DNA from: Maricaulis alexandrii
GTDB taxonomy: Bacteria > Pseudomonadota > Alphaproteobacteria > Caulobacterales > Maricaulaceae
NCBI RefSeq assembly: GCF_005871165.1
Contig: NZ_SWKP01000006.1
Span: 448,001 to 512,000, forward strand
Direction: 5' to 3'
DNA: 64,000 bases
The notes under the pieces were generated by a model. That model was not told where the DNA came from and did not search any database. It was given only the letters and a program-made list of their open reading frames with translations. This document shows, piece after piece, positions 47,660 to 56,968 of this stretch. Each line of letters begins with the position of its first letter. The stretch's first letter is position 1. The position numbers and the translations under genes were made by a program.

Positions 47660-48436
47660 GTGGCAGACACCAACCCGATCAAGCAGTTCGAAGTTCATGA
47701 ACTGGTTCCGTTCGAAGCCTTCGGCCTGAATCTGGCCTTCACCAATTCCAGCTTCTTCATGATGCTGACGACCCTGGTGACCATCGTGCTCTTCACGCTG
47801 GCCATGTCGAGCCGCGCCCTGGTGCCGAACCGGTCCCAGTCTGTCGCCGAAATCATCTATGGTTTTGTCGCCGACATGCTGCGCTCGACGGCGGGCAATG
47901 ACGCCCTGCGCTTCTTCCCCTTCGTGTTCACGCTCTTCATCTTCATTCTCGTGGCCAACATGCTCGGCATGTTCCCGTATTTCCCGGGACCGGGCCTGCA
48001 CTCCTTCACCATCACCAGCCATCTGATCGTCACCGTGGCTCTGGCCATGCTGGTCTGGCTGACCGTGATCGTCTACGGCGTGTTCAAGAATGGCGCGAAA
48101 TTCCTGAAGCTGTTCGTACCGTCCGGCGTACCGGGTTACATCCTGCCCTTCGTGGTCTTCATCGAGGTGATCTCCTTCATCTCGCGTCCGGTCAGCCACT
48201 CCGTGCGTCTGTTCGCCAACATGCTGGCAGGTCACATCCTTCTGAAAGTGTTCGCCGGCTTCATCGTCATGCTGGGCGCCGGTCTGGGCGTGGGTGGCTA
48301 CTTCATCGGCATCGCGCCGTTCGCGATGACACTGGGCCTGACCGCGCTGGAATTCCTGGTCGCCTTCCTGCAGGCCTACGTCTTCGCGATCCTGACCTGC
48401 ATTTATCTTTCCGACGCTCTGCATCCGGGTCACTAG
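47660..48436 (+). CDS. atpB: ATP synthase F0 subunit a
   Basis: The 258-residue membrane subunit forms the proton half-channels. It starts with the [10 protein letters not shown] motif, has five to six hydrophobic segments, and carries the essential arginine in [14 protein letters not shown] and the terminal [18 protein letters not shown] motif. GTG 47660 follows AGAGAGG. Together with subunit c it forms the proton path; the F1 genes are not in this window, as is normal in this class. Confidence 0.96.
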   Translation: MADTNPIKQFEVHELVPFEAFGLNLAFTNSSFFMMLTTLVTIVLFTLAMSSRALVPNRSQSVAEIIYGFVADMLRSTAGNDALRFFPFVFTLFIFILVANMLGMFPYFPGPGLHSFTITSHLIVTVALAMLVWLTVIVYGVFKNGAKFLKLFVPSGVPGYILPFVVFIEVISFISRPVSHSVRLFANMLAGHILLKVFAGFIVMLGAGLGVGGYFIGIAPFAMTLGLTALEFLVAFLQAYVFAILTCIYLSDALHPGH

Positions 48437-48496
48437 ACCGCAGACGTCACCAACCAACCCAAACCAACTACCCGATATCCTCGAAGGAGTTTTCAA

Positions 48497-48721
48497 ATGG
48501 AAGAAATGGGCAAATACATCGGCGCCGGTCTGGCTTGCCTGGGCATGCTGGGTGCTGCTGTCGGCGTGGGCAACATCTTTGGTTCCTTCCTGCAAGGCGC
48601 CATGCGCAACCCGTCCGCGGCTCAGTCGCAGTTCGGCAACCTGATCTTCGGCTTCGCCGTGACGGAAGCCCTGGGCATCTTCTCCCTGCTGATCGCCCTG
48701 CTGCTGCTGTTCGCCGTCTAA
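48497..48721 (+). CDS. atpE: ATP synthase F0 subunit c
   Basis: A 74-residue hairpin of two transmembrane helices. The ring-forming first helix is glycine-rich ([21 protein letters not shown]), the polar loop is RNPSA, and the proton-carrying carboxylate E57 sits in [21 protein letters not shown] lies 10 bases before the ATG. Glutamate at this place is the usual residue in alphaproteobacteria. Confidence 0.97.
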   Translation: MEEMGKYIGAGLACLGMLGAAVGVGNIFGSFLQGAMRNPSAAQSQFGNLIFGFAVTEALGIFSLLIALLLLFAV

Positions 48722-48800
48722 GTGACACCGGAGGCGGCCGGCTCATCCGGATCCGGCCGCTCCCGTTCTGCTCCACCTTATCCAAGGGAGCTAGCGTCCC

Positions 48801-49370
48801 ATGACGCACGCACCGCATTCGCAAGTCGCACAGCACGCGGCAGATGCCGCAGAACACGCCCCGGCTGAGGGCCTGTTCCCGCCGTTCGACCCGACCTATT
48901 TTGCGTCCCAGCTCTTCTGGCTGGCGATCTTCTTCGTGATTCTCTACGTCGCGCTGGATCGCTTCATTCTGCCGAAGATCAAGACGACGATTGAAGACCG
49001 TCGCGATCGCATCGCCGACGATCTCGATGCTGCCGCCAATGCCAAGGCTGATGCCGAGGCGGCTGGCGAAGCGTATGAGAAGTCCCTCGCCGAGGCCCGG
49101 TCCAAGGCCCACGTCATCGCCGCGGATACCCGCAAGGCGCTGGACGCGGAAATTGCCAAGGAAACGGCTGAAGTGGAAGCCGAGCTGTCCGCCAAGCAGG
49201 AAGCCGCCGAAGCGGCCATCCGCAAGGCCAAGGACAAGGCATTCGCCGAAGTCCGCGGCATTGCGACCACGGCGACCGCTGCGGCTGTTGAAGCCCTGGC
49301 CGGCGTGGACGTGTCCGAAGCCGATGCCGGCAAGACCGTTGACGGTCTGCTCAAGGCGAAGGAGGCCTGA
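48801..49370 (+). CDS. atpG: ATP synthase F0 subunit b' (b2)
   Basis: The 189-residue protein has a short histidine/alanine-rich N-terminal part, one membrane helix (SQLFWLAIFFVILYVALDRFIL) and a long charged coiled coil rich in Ala, Glu and Lys. This is the second, diverged b-type subunit (b', sometimes called atpF2 or atpG) found in alphaproteobacteria and cyanobacteria. It forms the peripheral stalk as a b/b' heterodimer with the next gene, 2 bases downstream. Confidence 0.92.
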   Translation: MTHAPHSQVAQHAADAAEHAPAEGLFPPFDPTYFASQLFWLAIFFVILYVALDRFILPKIKTTIEDRRDRIADDLDAAANAKADAEAAGEAYEKSLAEARSKAHVIAADTRKALDAEIAKETAEVEAELSAKQEAAEAAIRKAKDKAFAEVRGIATTATAAAVEALAGVDVSEADAGKTVDGLLKAKEA

Positions 49371-49372
49371 TC

Positions 49373-49933
49373 ATGATCCTTCTTGCTGAAGAAGCTGGCC
49401 AAGGCGGCCACGGCCCGGCCCTGTTCTCGGCCGAGTGGTTCGCCGCCCAGCCGACCGATCCGACCTTCTATGCCTTCCTGGCCTTCATCGCCTTCTTCCT
49501 GATCCTGGGCTATTTCGGCGTTCACAAGACGATCGCCAAAACGCTCGATGATCGGGCTGACGCGATCAAGTCGGAGCTGGAAGAAGCCAAGCGCCTGCGC
49601 GAGGAAGCCCAGGAAATGCTGGCCTCCTACCAGCGCAAGCAGCGTGAAGCCGAAGCCGAGGCTGACGCCATCGTCGCCCAGGCCAAGACCGAAGCGAAGG
49701 CCCTGAAGGCCGAAGCGCGCAAGGACATGGCCGAGCGTCTGGAACGCCGGACCGCCATGGCCGAACAGCGGATCGCCCAGGCCGAAGCCCAGGCCGCGGC
49801 CGAGGTGAAAGCCGCTGCCGCCGATCTGGCCGCCCGTGCTGCCGAGGAAATCCTCAAGACGCAGCTGAAGAAGACGGATCTGAACAAGATCGTCGATGCG
49901 GACATCAAGCTGGTCGGCGAGAAGCTGAACTAG
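49373..49933 (+). CDS. atpF: ATP synthase F0 subunit b
   Basis: The 186-residue stalk subunit has a membrane helix at about residues 30-48 (FYAFLAFIAFFLILGYFGV) and a long coiled coil with the RADAIKSELEEAKRLREEAQ motif at its start. It ends KKTDLNKIVDADIKLVGEKLN, which contacts F1. It is the last gene of the F0 operon and is followed by a bidirectional terminator shared with the convergent dps gene. Confidence 0.94.
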   Translation: MILLAEEAGQGGHGPALFSAEWFAAQPTDPTFYAFLAFIAFFLILGYFGVHKTIAKTLDDRADAIKSELEEAKRLREEAQEMLASYQRKQREAEAEADAIVAQAKTEAKALKAEARKDMAERLERRTAMAEQRIAQAEAQAAAEVKAAAADLAARAAEEILKTQLKKTDLNKIVDADIKLVGEKLN

Positions 49934-49955
49934 TCTGACCGGACATCCGAATGCG

Positions 49956-49988
49956 AAAAGGCCCGCAGCGCTTGCTGCGGGCCTTTTT
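49956..49988. terminator. Bidirectional intrinsic terminator, atpF / dps
   Basis: A perfect 10 bp stem (49960-49969/49974-49983) has a GCTT loop, AAAA on the left and TTTTT on the right, so it can end transcription from both the atp operon and the converging dps gene. Confidence 0.88.
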
Positions 49989-50020
49989 CATGCCTGCCCA
50001 GTCAAGCGGACAGAAATGCG

Positions 50021-50524
50021 TTACTTGAGGGCGATCGCGTTGAGCATCCACGCCGCTTCCTCATGCACGCCGATACGGGCGGTCAACAGGTCGGCAGAAT
50101 AGACATCACCGGCACTATCGGCCCGGGCCACGATATCCCGCATCTGGTCGGCGACGGCGAGGTGGTCTCGGGCCAATTGCTTGACCATGCCTTCCACATC
50201 CGGGAAGTCGTTCACATCTTCCACGACACTGTCGCGCAGATAACCATCCAGCCCCATGGGAGCCGGTTCGCCCAGGGCGCGGATGCGTTCTGCCAGATCA
50301 TCCACGGCTTCGGCGAGGTCCTGGTATTGGTCATCGGTCAGCTTGTGCACGCTGTAGAACAAGGGACCGGTGACGTTCCAGTGGAAGCCATGGGTCTTGT
50401 GATACAGCACGTAGGTGCTGGCGAGCGCCCGTCCGATGCCGGCCGCGATCTCGGCGCGCTTCTTGGCATCGACCTTGGATTCAACGGGAATGGACTCAGA
50501 GCGTGCCTTGAGAGCACTGGACAT
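50021..50524 (-). CDS. dps: Dps family DNA-binding protein, second copy
   Basis: The 167-residue Dps has the core YVLYHKTHGFHWNVTGPLFYSVHKLTDDQYQDL with the ferroxidase residues, and AERIRALGEPAPMG. A lysine/arginine-containing N-terminal tail of about 25 residues (MSSALKARSESIPVESKVDAK) may bind DNA; the copy at 1597 lacks it. AGGAGG five bases before the ATG is a very strong ribosome site, suggesting high expression. It is divergent from the glutamate dehydrogenase gene. Confidence 0.93.
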   Translation of the reverse strand: MSSALKARSESIPVESKVDAKKRAEIAAGIGRALASTYVLYHKTHGFHWNVTGPLFYSVHKLTDDQYQDLAEAVDDLAERIRALGEPAPMGLDGYLRDSVVEDVNDFPDVEGMVKQLARDHLAVADQMRDIVARADSAGDVYSADLLTARIGVHEEAAWMLNAIALK

Positions 50525-50726
50525 GTAATCCTCCTGTTACTCAGCTCAACCTTCCAGTTAGATTCAACAAACCGGCTTTCAACCCGCCATTTCAGTATCA
50601 AATTATTCGGCTGAATGTTTTGCTTTGGCCTTGTGAATGCCGTCGTCTTGAGAGCGCCTTGAAGAAATTCGCCAACAATACATTCATTCACTTGCCTGAT
50701 CCGGACTTCCTCCTAGGTGAATAGGC

Positions 50727-52070
50727 ATGACACAGACACCACTGGACCAAGCCGACTTTCTGGACGAGGCCCGGCGCACGCATGCGGGAGCGCCGGAATT
50801 CCTGCAAGCCCTGGAAGAGATCACCGCCGATATCTGGCCCGTGCTCGAGCAAACGCCCGAATACCGCAAAGCCCGGGTTCTGGAACGCCTGAGTGATCCG
50901 GACCGGATCATCCGTTTCCGCGTCAGCTGGATGCGCGATGATGGCAGTGTTGCCATCAATCGGGGCTGGCGCGTGCAGCACAGCAATTTGCTGGGGCCCT
51001 ACAAGGGCGGACTGCGCTTCCACGCCGACGTCAGCGAATCGGAGATCCGCTTTCTGGCGCTGGAGCAGACCGTCAAGAATGCCCTCACGCCGCTCTCCCT
51101 GGGCGGCGCCAAGGGCGGATCGGATTTTGACCCGAGCGGCTGCAGCGAGGGCGAGATCATGCGGTTCTGCCAGGCCTTCATGATGCAGCTTGCCCCCTTC
51201 ATCGGACCGCGCCGGGACATACCGGCCGGGGATATTAATGTCTCTTCGCGGGAGATCGGATATCTTTTCGGCGCGTACCGGGCGCAGACCCAGACATTCG
51301 AGGGGGCCCTGACCGGCAAGGATACGGGCTGGGGCGGCACCTGCCTGCGCGCCGAGGCGACCGGTTACGGACTGGTGCATTTTGCGAGCCTGATGGCCGA
51401 GGAGGCCGGCCGTTCGCTGGACGGGGCGTGTGTGGCCATCTCCGGGGCCGGCAATGTCGCCCTGCACGCCGCCGAACGCGCCTTGAAGTACGGCATGTCG
51501 GTCCGTGCCCTGTCGTCCAGCCAGGGGGCCTTGGCATGGAAGACATCCGCCAGCCAGGACGATATCGAGCGGATCAAGCAGGCCCGGAAGAACCGCAATG
51601 CGGATCTGGAATCCCTGGCGTCCGAACTGGGAGCCAGCTGGCATGGCGGCCGCAAGGCCTTCGACATCCCGGCGGACGTCGTCTTGCCCTGTGCGACCCA
51701 GAACGAGCTGGACGCAGACGACGCCGCCCAGCTGCTGGATCAGGGCTGCTGGTTGATCGCCGAGGGGTCCAACATGGCGAGCACGGCTGACGCCATGGTC
51801 CGGCTGCGTGAGACGGACAGTGTGCTCTACGCCCCGTCCAAGGCTGCCAATGCCGGTGGCGTCGCCGTCTCAGGATTTGAAATGGCAGAGAATGCCCGCT
51901 TCTCGGCGCACAATCCGGACGATCCGGACGCCGAACTCAAGCGGGTCATGGCGGATATCCATACGCTCTGCCTGGACCATGCTCCCAGCAAGGGGGACTA
52001 CGCGGCCGGCGCCAATATCGCCGGCTTTCACCGAGTGGCGCGCGCCATGCTGGATCAGGGTGTCGCCTAG
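50727..52070 (+). CDS. gdhA: Glutamate dehydrogenase
   Basis: The 447-residue hexameric-type enzyme converts 2-oxoglutarate and ammonia to glutamate. It has the substrate lysine motifs GPYKGGLRFH and LGGAKGGSDFDPSG, the RDIPAGDINV segment, the nucleotide fold ISGAGNVALHAAE and the final PSKAANAGGVAVSGFEM. The size and the GGSDFDPKG-like motif fit the NADP-type assimilatory group, although cofactor choice cannot be proved by eye. A small membrane peptide gene follows after 24 bases. Confidence 0.95.
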   Translation: MTQTPLDQADFLDEARRTHAGAPEFLQALEEITADIWPVLEQTPEYRKARVLERLSDPDRIIRFRVSWMRDDGSVAINRGWRVQHSNLLGPYKGGLRFHADVSESEIRFLALEQTVKNALTPLSLGGAKGGSDFDPSGCSEGEIMRFCQAFMMQLAPFIGPRRDIPAGDINVSSREIGYLFGAYRAQTQTFEGALTGKDTGWGGTCLRAEATGYGLVHFASLMAEEAGRSLDGACVAISGAGNVALHAAERALKYGMSVRALSSSQGALAWKTSASQDDIERIKQARKNRNADLESLASELGASWHGGRKAFDIPADVVLPCATQNELDADDAAQLLDQGCWLIAEGSNMASTADAMVRLRETDSVLYAPSKAANAGGVAVSGFEMAENARFSAHNPDDPDAELKRVMADIHTLCLDHAPSKGDYAAGANIAGFHRVARAMLDQGVA

Positions 52071-52094
52071 CCCAAACTGACAAAGGAGACTTTC

Positions 52095-52244
52095 ATGTCG
52101 ACGAAAGACAAGTCCATCGAGATCGACAAGACCGATGCCCGCCAAGCGAACAAGCTCAAATCAGTCCGGTTTGTCCTGGGCATCTCGCTGGCCGCAGCAA
52201 TTGTGACGCTGGGCCTGATCTATGTGGTCTTTGCTGCCAATTAG
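52095..52244 (+). CDS. Small single-pass membrane protein, 49 residues
   Basis: ATG at 52095, preceded by AAAGGAGA at an ideal distance, opens a 49-codon frame. It has a charged N-terminal half (MSTKDKSIEIDKTDARQANK), then a transmembrane helix (VLGISLAAAIVTLGLIYVVF), and ends AAN. No family is recognised. It lies 24 bases after gdhA on the same strand, so it is probably co-transcribed. Confidence 0.75.
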   Translation: MSTKDKSIEIDKTDARQANKLKSVRFVLGISLAAAIVTLGLIYVVFAAN

Positions 52245-52255
52245 CGCTTTAGCGA

Positions 52256-52564
52256 CTATTCGGCCGGGTGGTCGCGCTCACCGAAGGCGCCGCGGACACG
52301 GGTCCACAGCCAGGGAAACTGGCGCAGAAAGCCGGTGATATAGCCGTGCAGCGTCTTGGACGCGGCGGCCACGAGAATTACACCGAGGAACCCCATCGGC
52401 AGACCGATCGGGATGATGGGGGTCAGCAGGGCAACCGGGACGGCCAGGACCATCAGGGCAAGGCCCACAGCAATGCAGATGCCACGGATCACGAGCACGA
52501 CGACGGCGCCAAAAGCGTTGCGCTGGGCCCAACCGTTCAGGGATTCGTTCATCGCTGTGACCAT
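52256..52564 (-). CDS. Small membrane protein, about 100 residues
   Basis: The protein has one long or two close hydrophobic segments (FGAVVVLVIRGICIAVGLALMVLAV and ALLTPIIPIGLPMGFLGVILVAA) and a basic/aromatic end (FLRQFPWLWTRVRGAFGERD). The IP-x-GLPMG turn between helices recalls PGPGW-type putative membrane proteins, but I am not sure. Start candidates are ATG 52564 and ATG 52552; a TTG at 52603 is also in frame. It converges on the 49-residue gene with 11 bases between. Confidence 0.7.
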   Translation of the reverse strand: MVTAMNESLNGWAQRNAFGAVVVLVIRGICIAVGLALMVLAVPVALLTPIIPIGLPMGFLGVILVAAASKTLHGYITGFLRQFPWLWTRVRGAFGERDHPAE

Positions 52565-52603
52565 CTCCAACCCCTGTCCCGAACGCAGGGCGCATCTCTC
52601 CAA

Positions 52604-52996
52604 TTAGGATACGCATCGGGACAGACAATACTAAACGCGTAAACATGACCCCAATACGAGTGAAAAAAGTCGACAATCGGGCGAGCAGACCGAGTCTGCT
52701 GCGTCATGTTGCATCTGCGCACCGATCTGAGCGGCAAATGCGGGGTCTCCTGCTTTCGCGACGTCCGACGGGGTGCTGCATTGCAGCTGGAAACCGAACT
52801 TCCTCCTTCCCCAAGGACGCCTGAATAAAATAGGAGACCGAGGCGCGAGAGTCAGTGGGGACTCTGCAGATCAGTTTTCCTCCCCGAGCCCCGGCCCGAT
52901 CCGGATTGCCCCCTCCACCCCTACCCTGCCAATCGCCAAGCCCGGGTGTGGCCGACATGGCACGCGGCAGGATGTCGCGGTCTGGCAAGCCCAATC
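52604..52996. other. Intergenic stretch with no gene seen
   Basis: About 390 bases with stop codons in all frames and no hairpin with a T run. It contains no repeat that I could match to other parts of the window. The right end runs into element E3. Confidence 0.5.
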
Positions 52997-53327
52997 GCGC
53001 CACGGCGTTTCCGCCTGGCGGTATGAGAGGTGTGCGGGAGACCTGACGGGTCTGTTTTTGTAGTGAGTGTGAGTGACCTGACGGGTCTCCCGCACGCGGA
53101 GATTTGATCGTCTTCCCTTGCGGGCGACGCACCGAAACCGCCTGGGTGCCAGCACGGTCGTGACCTTGTGCCGTGTGGCCCGGGCGATGGCCCTGCCGGA
53201 GCTTGGGATGTCACCCCCTCGCGCGGACAGGCTCCGCACACTTCCGGGCACAAGGGACTGAGCTCGCGCCTCTCTTCCCGGAAGTCGAGGAAAGTCTCTC
53301 ACAGGTTTTCAGGGTGGGGATAAGTTT
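52997..53327 (-). repeat. Dispersed element E, copy 3 (E3)
   Basis: A 331 bp element on the minus strand starts AAACTTATCCCCACCC (53327) and ends CTCATACCGCCAGGCGGAAA...GTGGCGC (52997). About 99 bases match E1 with two differences. The terminal stem is GTGCGGGAGAC (53032-53042) with GTCTCCCGCAC (53085-53095). The stem's inner bases differ from E1 and E2 on both sides. ACCTGACGGGTCT is repeated inside it. No protein-like frame. Confidence 0.8.
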
Positions 53328-53339
53328 GGCTGGGTCGGC

Positions 53340-53592
53340 ACTCCCTCTCCCTTGGGGAGAGGGTGGCGCGCATGCGCCGGGAGAGGGGGAAATCCCGGTG
53401 TTTACAGGTAATCGCGAGGACCTTGCCATCCCCCCTCATCCGCCGCTTCGCGGCACCTTCTCCCCAAGGAGAAGGAGGGGGTTGAGGCTGGCACGATCCA
53501 CGCCCGCCCGAGGCGGGCGTCCTCTTCGTCCCGAAGCTCCGCTTCGGCCTTCGGCGCCTCAGTCCCCCGCAAGCGGGGGCAGAAAGCACCAA
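53340..53592 (-). repeat. Composite REP repeat, full copy 2
   Basis: On the minus strand this block has the same order of parts as 20775-21035: the GCGGGGGACTGAGGCGCC / GCCCGCC...GGCGGGCGTGG module, CCTTCTCC..GGAGAAGG, GGCGGATGAGGGG, CCGGGATTTCCCCCTCTCCC and CGCATGCGCGCCACCCTCTC. The module order is rearranged slightly and an insert of about 20 bp is absent. Element E3 follows it directly, as E2 follows the other copy. Confidence 0.72.
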
Positions 53593-53593
53593 A

Positions 53594-53621
53594 GAAAAAG
53601 GGCGCTCCGGTTGGAGCGCCC
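53594..53621 (-). terminator. Intrinsic terminator of the gcv operon
   Basis: On the minus strand a 9 bp stem (53613-53621 with 53600-53608; GGGCGCTCC and its complement) has an AACC loop and is followed by TTTTTC. It begins 24 bases after the gcvPB stop. Confidence 0.87.
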
Positions 53622-53644
53622 TCTTCTGTCGGATCGGGAAAATC

Positions 53645-55219
53645 CTATTCCGCGGCTTCCAGGTCGTCGCTGGACGGGGTCCAGCGCAGGACGGGCTGGC
53701 GGGCGGCGCGGGTTTCGTCGAGGCGTTTGGTCGGGGCGTGGACCGGAGCCGCGAGGAAGCGGTCCTTCTCGCCGGACTTGGCCGCCAGGGCGAGCGCTTC
53801 GAGGACTTCGGTGAAGCGGTCCAGGCCGCCCTTGCTCTCCGTCTCGGTCGGCTCGATCAGCATGGCACCATGGACGACCAGCGGGAAATACATGGTCATC
53901 GGGTGATAGCCCTCATCGATCATCGCCTTGGCGAAATCGAGGGTGGAGACGCCGGTATCCTTGAGGAAGCGATCGTCGAACAAGGCTTCGTGCATGCAAT
54001 AGCCGTCAAAGGCCTGGGTCATGACATGTTTGAGACGGGCCTGGATGTAGTTGGCATTCAGGACCGCATCATCAGCGACCTGTTTCAGACCATCCGAACC
54101 ATGGCTCATCATGTAGGTCAGGGCGCGGGTGAACATGCCCATCTGGCCATGGAAAGCGGCCATGCGGCCAAAGGGCTCGCCCTCGGCTTCGCTCTCATGC
54201 TCGACCAGATGCCAGCTCCCCTTCTCCGTCTGCGCCACATAGGGCACCGGCGCGAAGGGCGCGAGCGCATCGGACAGGACCGTCGGGCCGGAACCCGGAC
54301 CACCGCCGCCATGCGGGGTGGAGAAGGTCTTGTGCAGATTGATGTGCATGGCATCGACACCGAGATCGCCCGGACGGACCCGGCCGACAATGGCGTTGAA
54401 ATTGGCGCCGTCGCAGTAGAAATAACCGCCCGCCTCATGGATCAGGTCGGCGATCTCGCGGATATCCCGCTCGAACAGGCCACAGGTGTTCGGATTGGTC
54501 AGCATGATCCCGGCGACATCATCGCCCAGCTTGGCCTTGAAAGCCTCCATGTCGACCCGGCCCGTCGCGTCAGCGGGGATCTCGTCAACGGTGAAGCCGC
54601 ACTGGACGGCGGTGGCCGGATTGGTGCCGTGGGCACTTTCCGGCACCAGGACACGGCGGCGGTTGGTCTGGCCGTCGGCGTCCAGCTTGGCGCGGATCGC
54701 CATCATGCCGCAGAACTCGCCATGGGCGCCGGCTTTCGGCGACAGGGCGACGGCGGGCATGTTGGTCAGCGTCATCAGCCAATGGGCCAGCTCGCCCATC
54801 AGGGCATAGGCGCCCTGGACGGTGGAAGCCGGCTGCATCGGGTGGATATCGGCAAAGCCCGGCAGGCGCGCGATCTTCTCATTGAGACGCGGATTGTGCT
54901 TCATCGTGCACGAACCCAGCGGATAGAGCCCCAGATCGATCGCGTAATTCTTGCGGGACAGGCGCACATAATGGCGCATGGTCTCGGGCTCGGCGAGACC
55001 CGGCAGGCCGATCTGGCCCTGACGGTCGAGGCCGCCCAGACGCGTCTGGCTGTTCTTCGGTTCCGGGAGGTCGACGCCACAATGTTCCAGATTGCCCCGC
55101 TCGAAGATGAGCGGTTCGGCCTGTTCCAGGCCGCGGGATCCGGAGACGGTGTCGGCATAACCGCCGGTGGCGATATTTTCGGCCATGCGGGTGGGACGGC
55201 CTTGTGTGTTCATGCCCAT
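53645..55219 (-). CDS. gcvPB: Glycine dehydrogenase (decarboxylating) subunit 2
   Basis: The 524-residue C-terminal half of a split P protein carries the PLP lysine in NLHKTFSTPHGGGGPG. It decarboxylates glycine and passes the methylamine group to lipoyl-GcvH. Other signs are the N-terminal LPEPKNSQTRLGGLD-like segment and SCTMKHNPRLNEK. The P protein is one chain in E. coli; the two-gene form here is shared with many alphaproteobacteria, Firmicutes and archaea. ATG 55219 lies 1 base after the gcvPA stop; ATG 55213 is an alternative. Confidence 0.94.
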   Translation of the reverse strand: MGMNTQGRPTRMAENIATGGYADTVSGSRGLEQAEPLIFERGNLEHCGVDLPEPKNSQTRLGGLDRQGQIGLPGLAEPETMRHYVRLSRKNYAIDLGLYPLGSCTMKHNPRLNEKIARLPGFADIHPMQPASTVQGAYALMGELAHWLMTLTNMPAVALSPKAGAHGEFCGMMAIRAKLDADGQTNRRRVLVPESAHGTNPATAVQCGFTVDEIPADATGRVDMEAFKAKLGDDVAGIMLTNPNTCGLFERDIREIADLIHEAGGYFYCDGANFNAIVGRVRPGDLGVDAMHINLHKTFSTPHGGGGPGSGPTVLSDALAPFAPVPYVAQTEKGSWHLVEHESEAEGEPFGRMAAFHGQMGMFTRALTYMMSHGSDGLKQVADDAVLNANYIQARLKHVMTQAFDGYCMHEALFDDRFLKDTGVSTLDFAKAMIDEGYHPMTMYFPLVVHGAMLIEPTETESKGGLDRFTEVLEALALAAKSGEKDRFLAAPVHAPTKRLDETRAARQPVLRWTPSSDDLEAAE

Positions 55220-55220
55220 C

Positions 55221-56564
55221 TTACAGCACTCCTGCCAGCGCCTTGGCGAAGACGGCGAGGTCTTCCGGCGTGTTGGTCTCGGTGGCGGCGACGATCAGAT
55301 AATTCTCGAACTGGCCCGGGAAGAGACGGCTGGCGGGCACCCCGCCCAGCACGCCATGGCGCGCCAGATCATTGACGACCTCATCAGCATTCTTCGGCAG
55401 TTCGATGGTGAACTCGTTGAAGAAGCTGGAATTGACCAGGCGGACACCCGGCACGGTTTCCAGCAGATCGGCCAGATCGCAGGCGGTCTCGTGATTGAGA
55501 CGGGCCAGCGTCTTGATCCCGGTCTCGCCGAGCAGGGTCATGTGGATGGTCCAGGCCAGCGAGCACAGACCGGAATTGGTGCAGATGTTCGAGGTCGCCT
55601 TGTCGCGACGGATATGTTGTTCGCGCGTCGACAGGGTGAGCACATAGCCGCGGCGGCCATCGGCATCGACGGTCTCGCCGGCCAGACGGCCCGGCATCTG
55701 GCGGATGAAGCGACGGTCATCCTTGCAGGCGAAGAGGCCGACATAAGGGCCCCCGAAATTCAGGCCGACGCCGATCGACTGGCCCTCGCCCACCGCGATG
55801 TCCGCGCCCATGGCACCCGGGCTCTCGACGAGGCCGAGAGAGACGCATTCGGTGAAGGCGGCAATGACCAGGGCGCCCTTCTCATGGGCGACCTTCGAGA
55901 TCTCGCGCAGATCATGCAGGCGGCCGAACACGTCGGGGGTCTGCACGACGACGCAGGCGGTCTCGTCATCAATCGCGGCGATCAGTTCGGACAGGTCCGC
56001 CTTGCCCGGATCGGTGACAGCGATCTCGACGTCGGAATATTTGGCCAGCGTTTTGGAGGCTTCGACATAGTGCGGGTGCACGCCGCCGGCCATGATCGCC
56101 TTGTTCCGGCGGGTGACGCGGGCCGCCATCATGACGGCTTCGGCGCAGGCCGTGGAGCCGTCATACATGGAGGCATTCGCGACATCCATGCCGGTCAGGA
56201 GCGCGACCTGGGTCTGGAATTCGAACAGGGTCTGCAACGTGCCCTGGGAGATTTCCGGCTGGTAGGGCGTGTAGGCCGTCAGGAATTCGGACCGCTGGAT
56301 CAGATGATCCACCGTCGCCGGCACATGGTGCTTGTAAGCGCCCGCCCCCACGAAGAAGGGTGCCTGGCCGGCCGAGATGTTCTGAGCGGCCAGAGCCGAG
56401 AGGCTGCGTTCAACCTGCAGCTCGCTCTGCTTGGTGGGAAGGTCGATCAGACCGTCCAGCCGTGCCGCTTCGGGCACATCGGTGAACAGCTCATCGATGG
56501 AAGCGACACCGATCGTGTCGAGCATCGCCTTCCGGTCGGTCTGTGTATGGGGGAGGTAACGCAT
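55221..56564 (-). CDS. gcvPA: Glycine dehydrogenase (decarboxylating) subunit 1
   Basis: The 447-residue N-terminal half of the P protein starts [19 protein letters not shown] and contains [16 protein letters not shown], the [20 protein letters not shown] motif, DGSTACAEA and the terminal region with [13 protein letters not shown]. It lacks the PLP lysine, which lies in GcvPB, and it forms the alpha2beta2 enzyme with that subunit. It lies 11 bases after gcvH and is coupled to gcvPB. Confidence 0.94.
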   Translation of the reverse strand: MRYLPHTQTDRKAMLDTIGVASIDELFTDVPEAARLDGLIDLPTKQSELQVERSLSALAAQNISAGQAPFFVGAGAYKHHVPATVDHLIQRSEFLTAYTPYQPEISQGTLQTLFEFQTQVALLTGMDVANASMYDGSTACAEAVMMAARVTRRNKAIMAGGVHPHYVEASKTLAKYSDVEIAVTDPGKADLSELIAAIDDETACVVVQTPDVFGRLHDLREISKVAHEKGALVIAAFTECVSLGLVESPGAMGADIAVGEGQSIGVGLNFGGPYVGLFACKDDRRFIRQMPGRLAGETVDADGRRGYVLTLSTREQHIRRDKATSNICTNSGLCSLAWTIHMTLLGETGIKTLARLNHETACDLADLLETVPGVRLVNSSFFNEFTIELPKNADEVVNDLARHGVLGGVPASRLFPGQFENYLIVAATETNTPEDLAVFAKALAGVL

Positions 56565-56575
56565 GCGGTTCAGCC

Positions 56576-56941
56576 TTATGCGGTGTGTGCGTTGTAGGCG
56601 GCTTCGTCCATCAGACCGTCGAGCTGGGAGGCGTCGGACAGTTTGATCTTCACGAACCAGCCGGCGCCGGACGGGTCTTCATTGACCGTGGCGGGCTCGC
56701 CCTCGAGGCTGTCATTGATGGCGGTGATCTCGCCATCGACCGGGGCATAGACCTCGGAAGCGGCTTTCACGGATTCAACGACCGCGAACTCGTCGCCCTT
56801 GGCGAGGGTTTTGCCGACTTCGGGAAGCTCGACGAAGACGACATCGCCGAGCTGGCCGGCGGCGTAAGCGGTGATGCCGACGGTGGCGATGTCGCCCTCG
56901 ACGGTGATCCATTCATGATCTTCGGTATAGCGCGTGGTCAT
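56576..56941 (-). CDS. gcvH: Glycine cleavage system H protein
   Basis: The 121-residue lipoyl carrier shuttles the aminomethyl group between P, T and L proteins. It has the start [27 protein letters not shown], the lipoylated lysine K59 in [14 protein letters not shown], and the WFVKIK end. The length is typical. It lies between gcvT and gcvPA in the operon. Confidence 0.96.
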   Translation of the reverse strand: MTTRYTEDHEWITVEGDIATVGITAYAAGQLGDVVFVELPEVGKTLAKGDEFAVVESVKAASEVYAPVDGEITAINDSLEGEPATVNEDPSGAGWFVKIKLSDASQLDGLMDEAAYNAHTA

Positions 56942-56968
56942 AAGAGTACTCCTGCCCCTGTATTGGAG

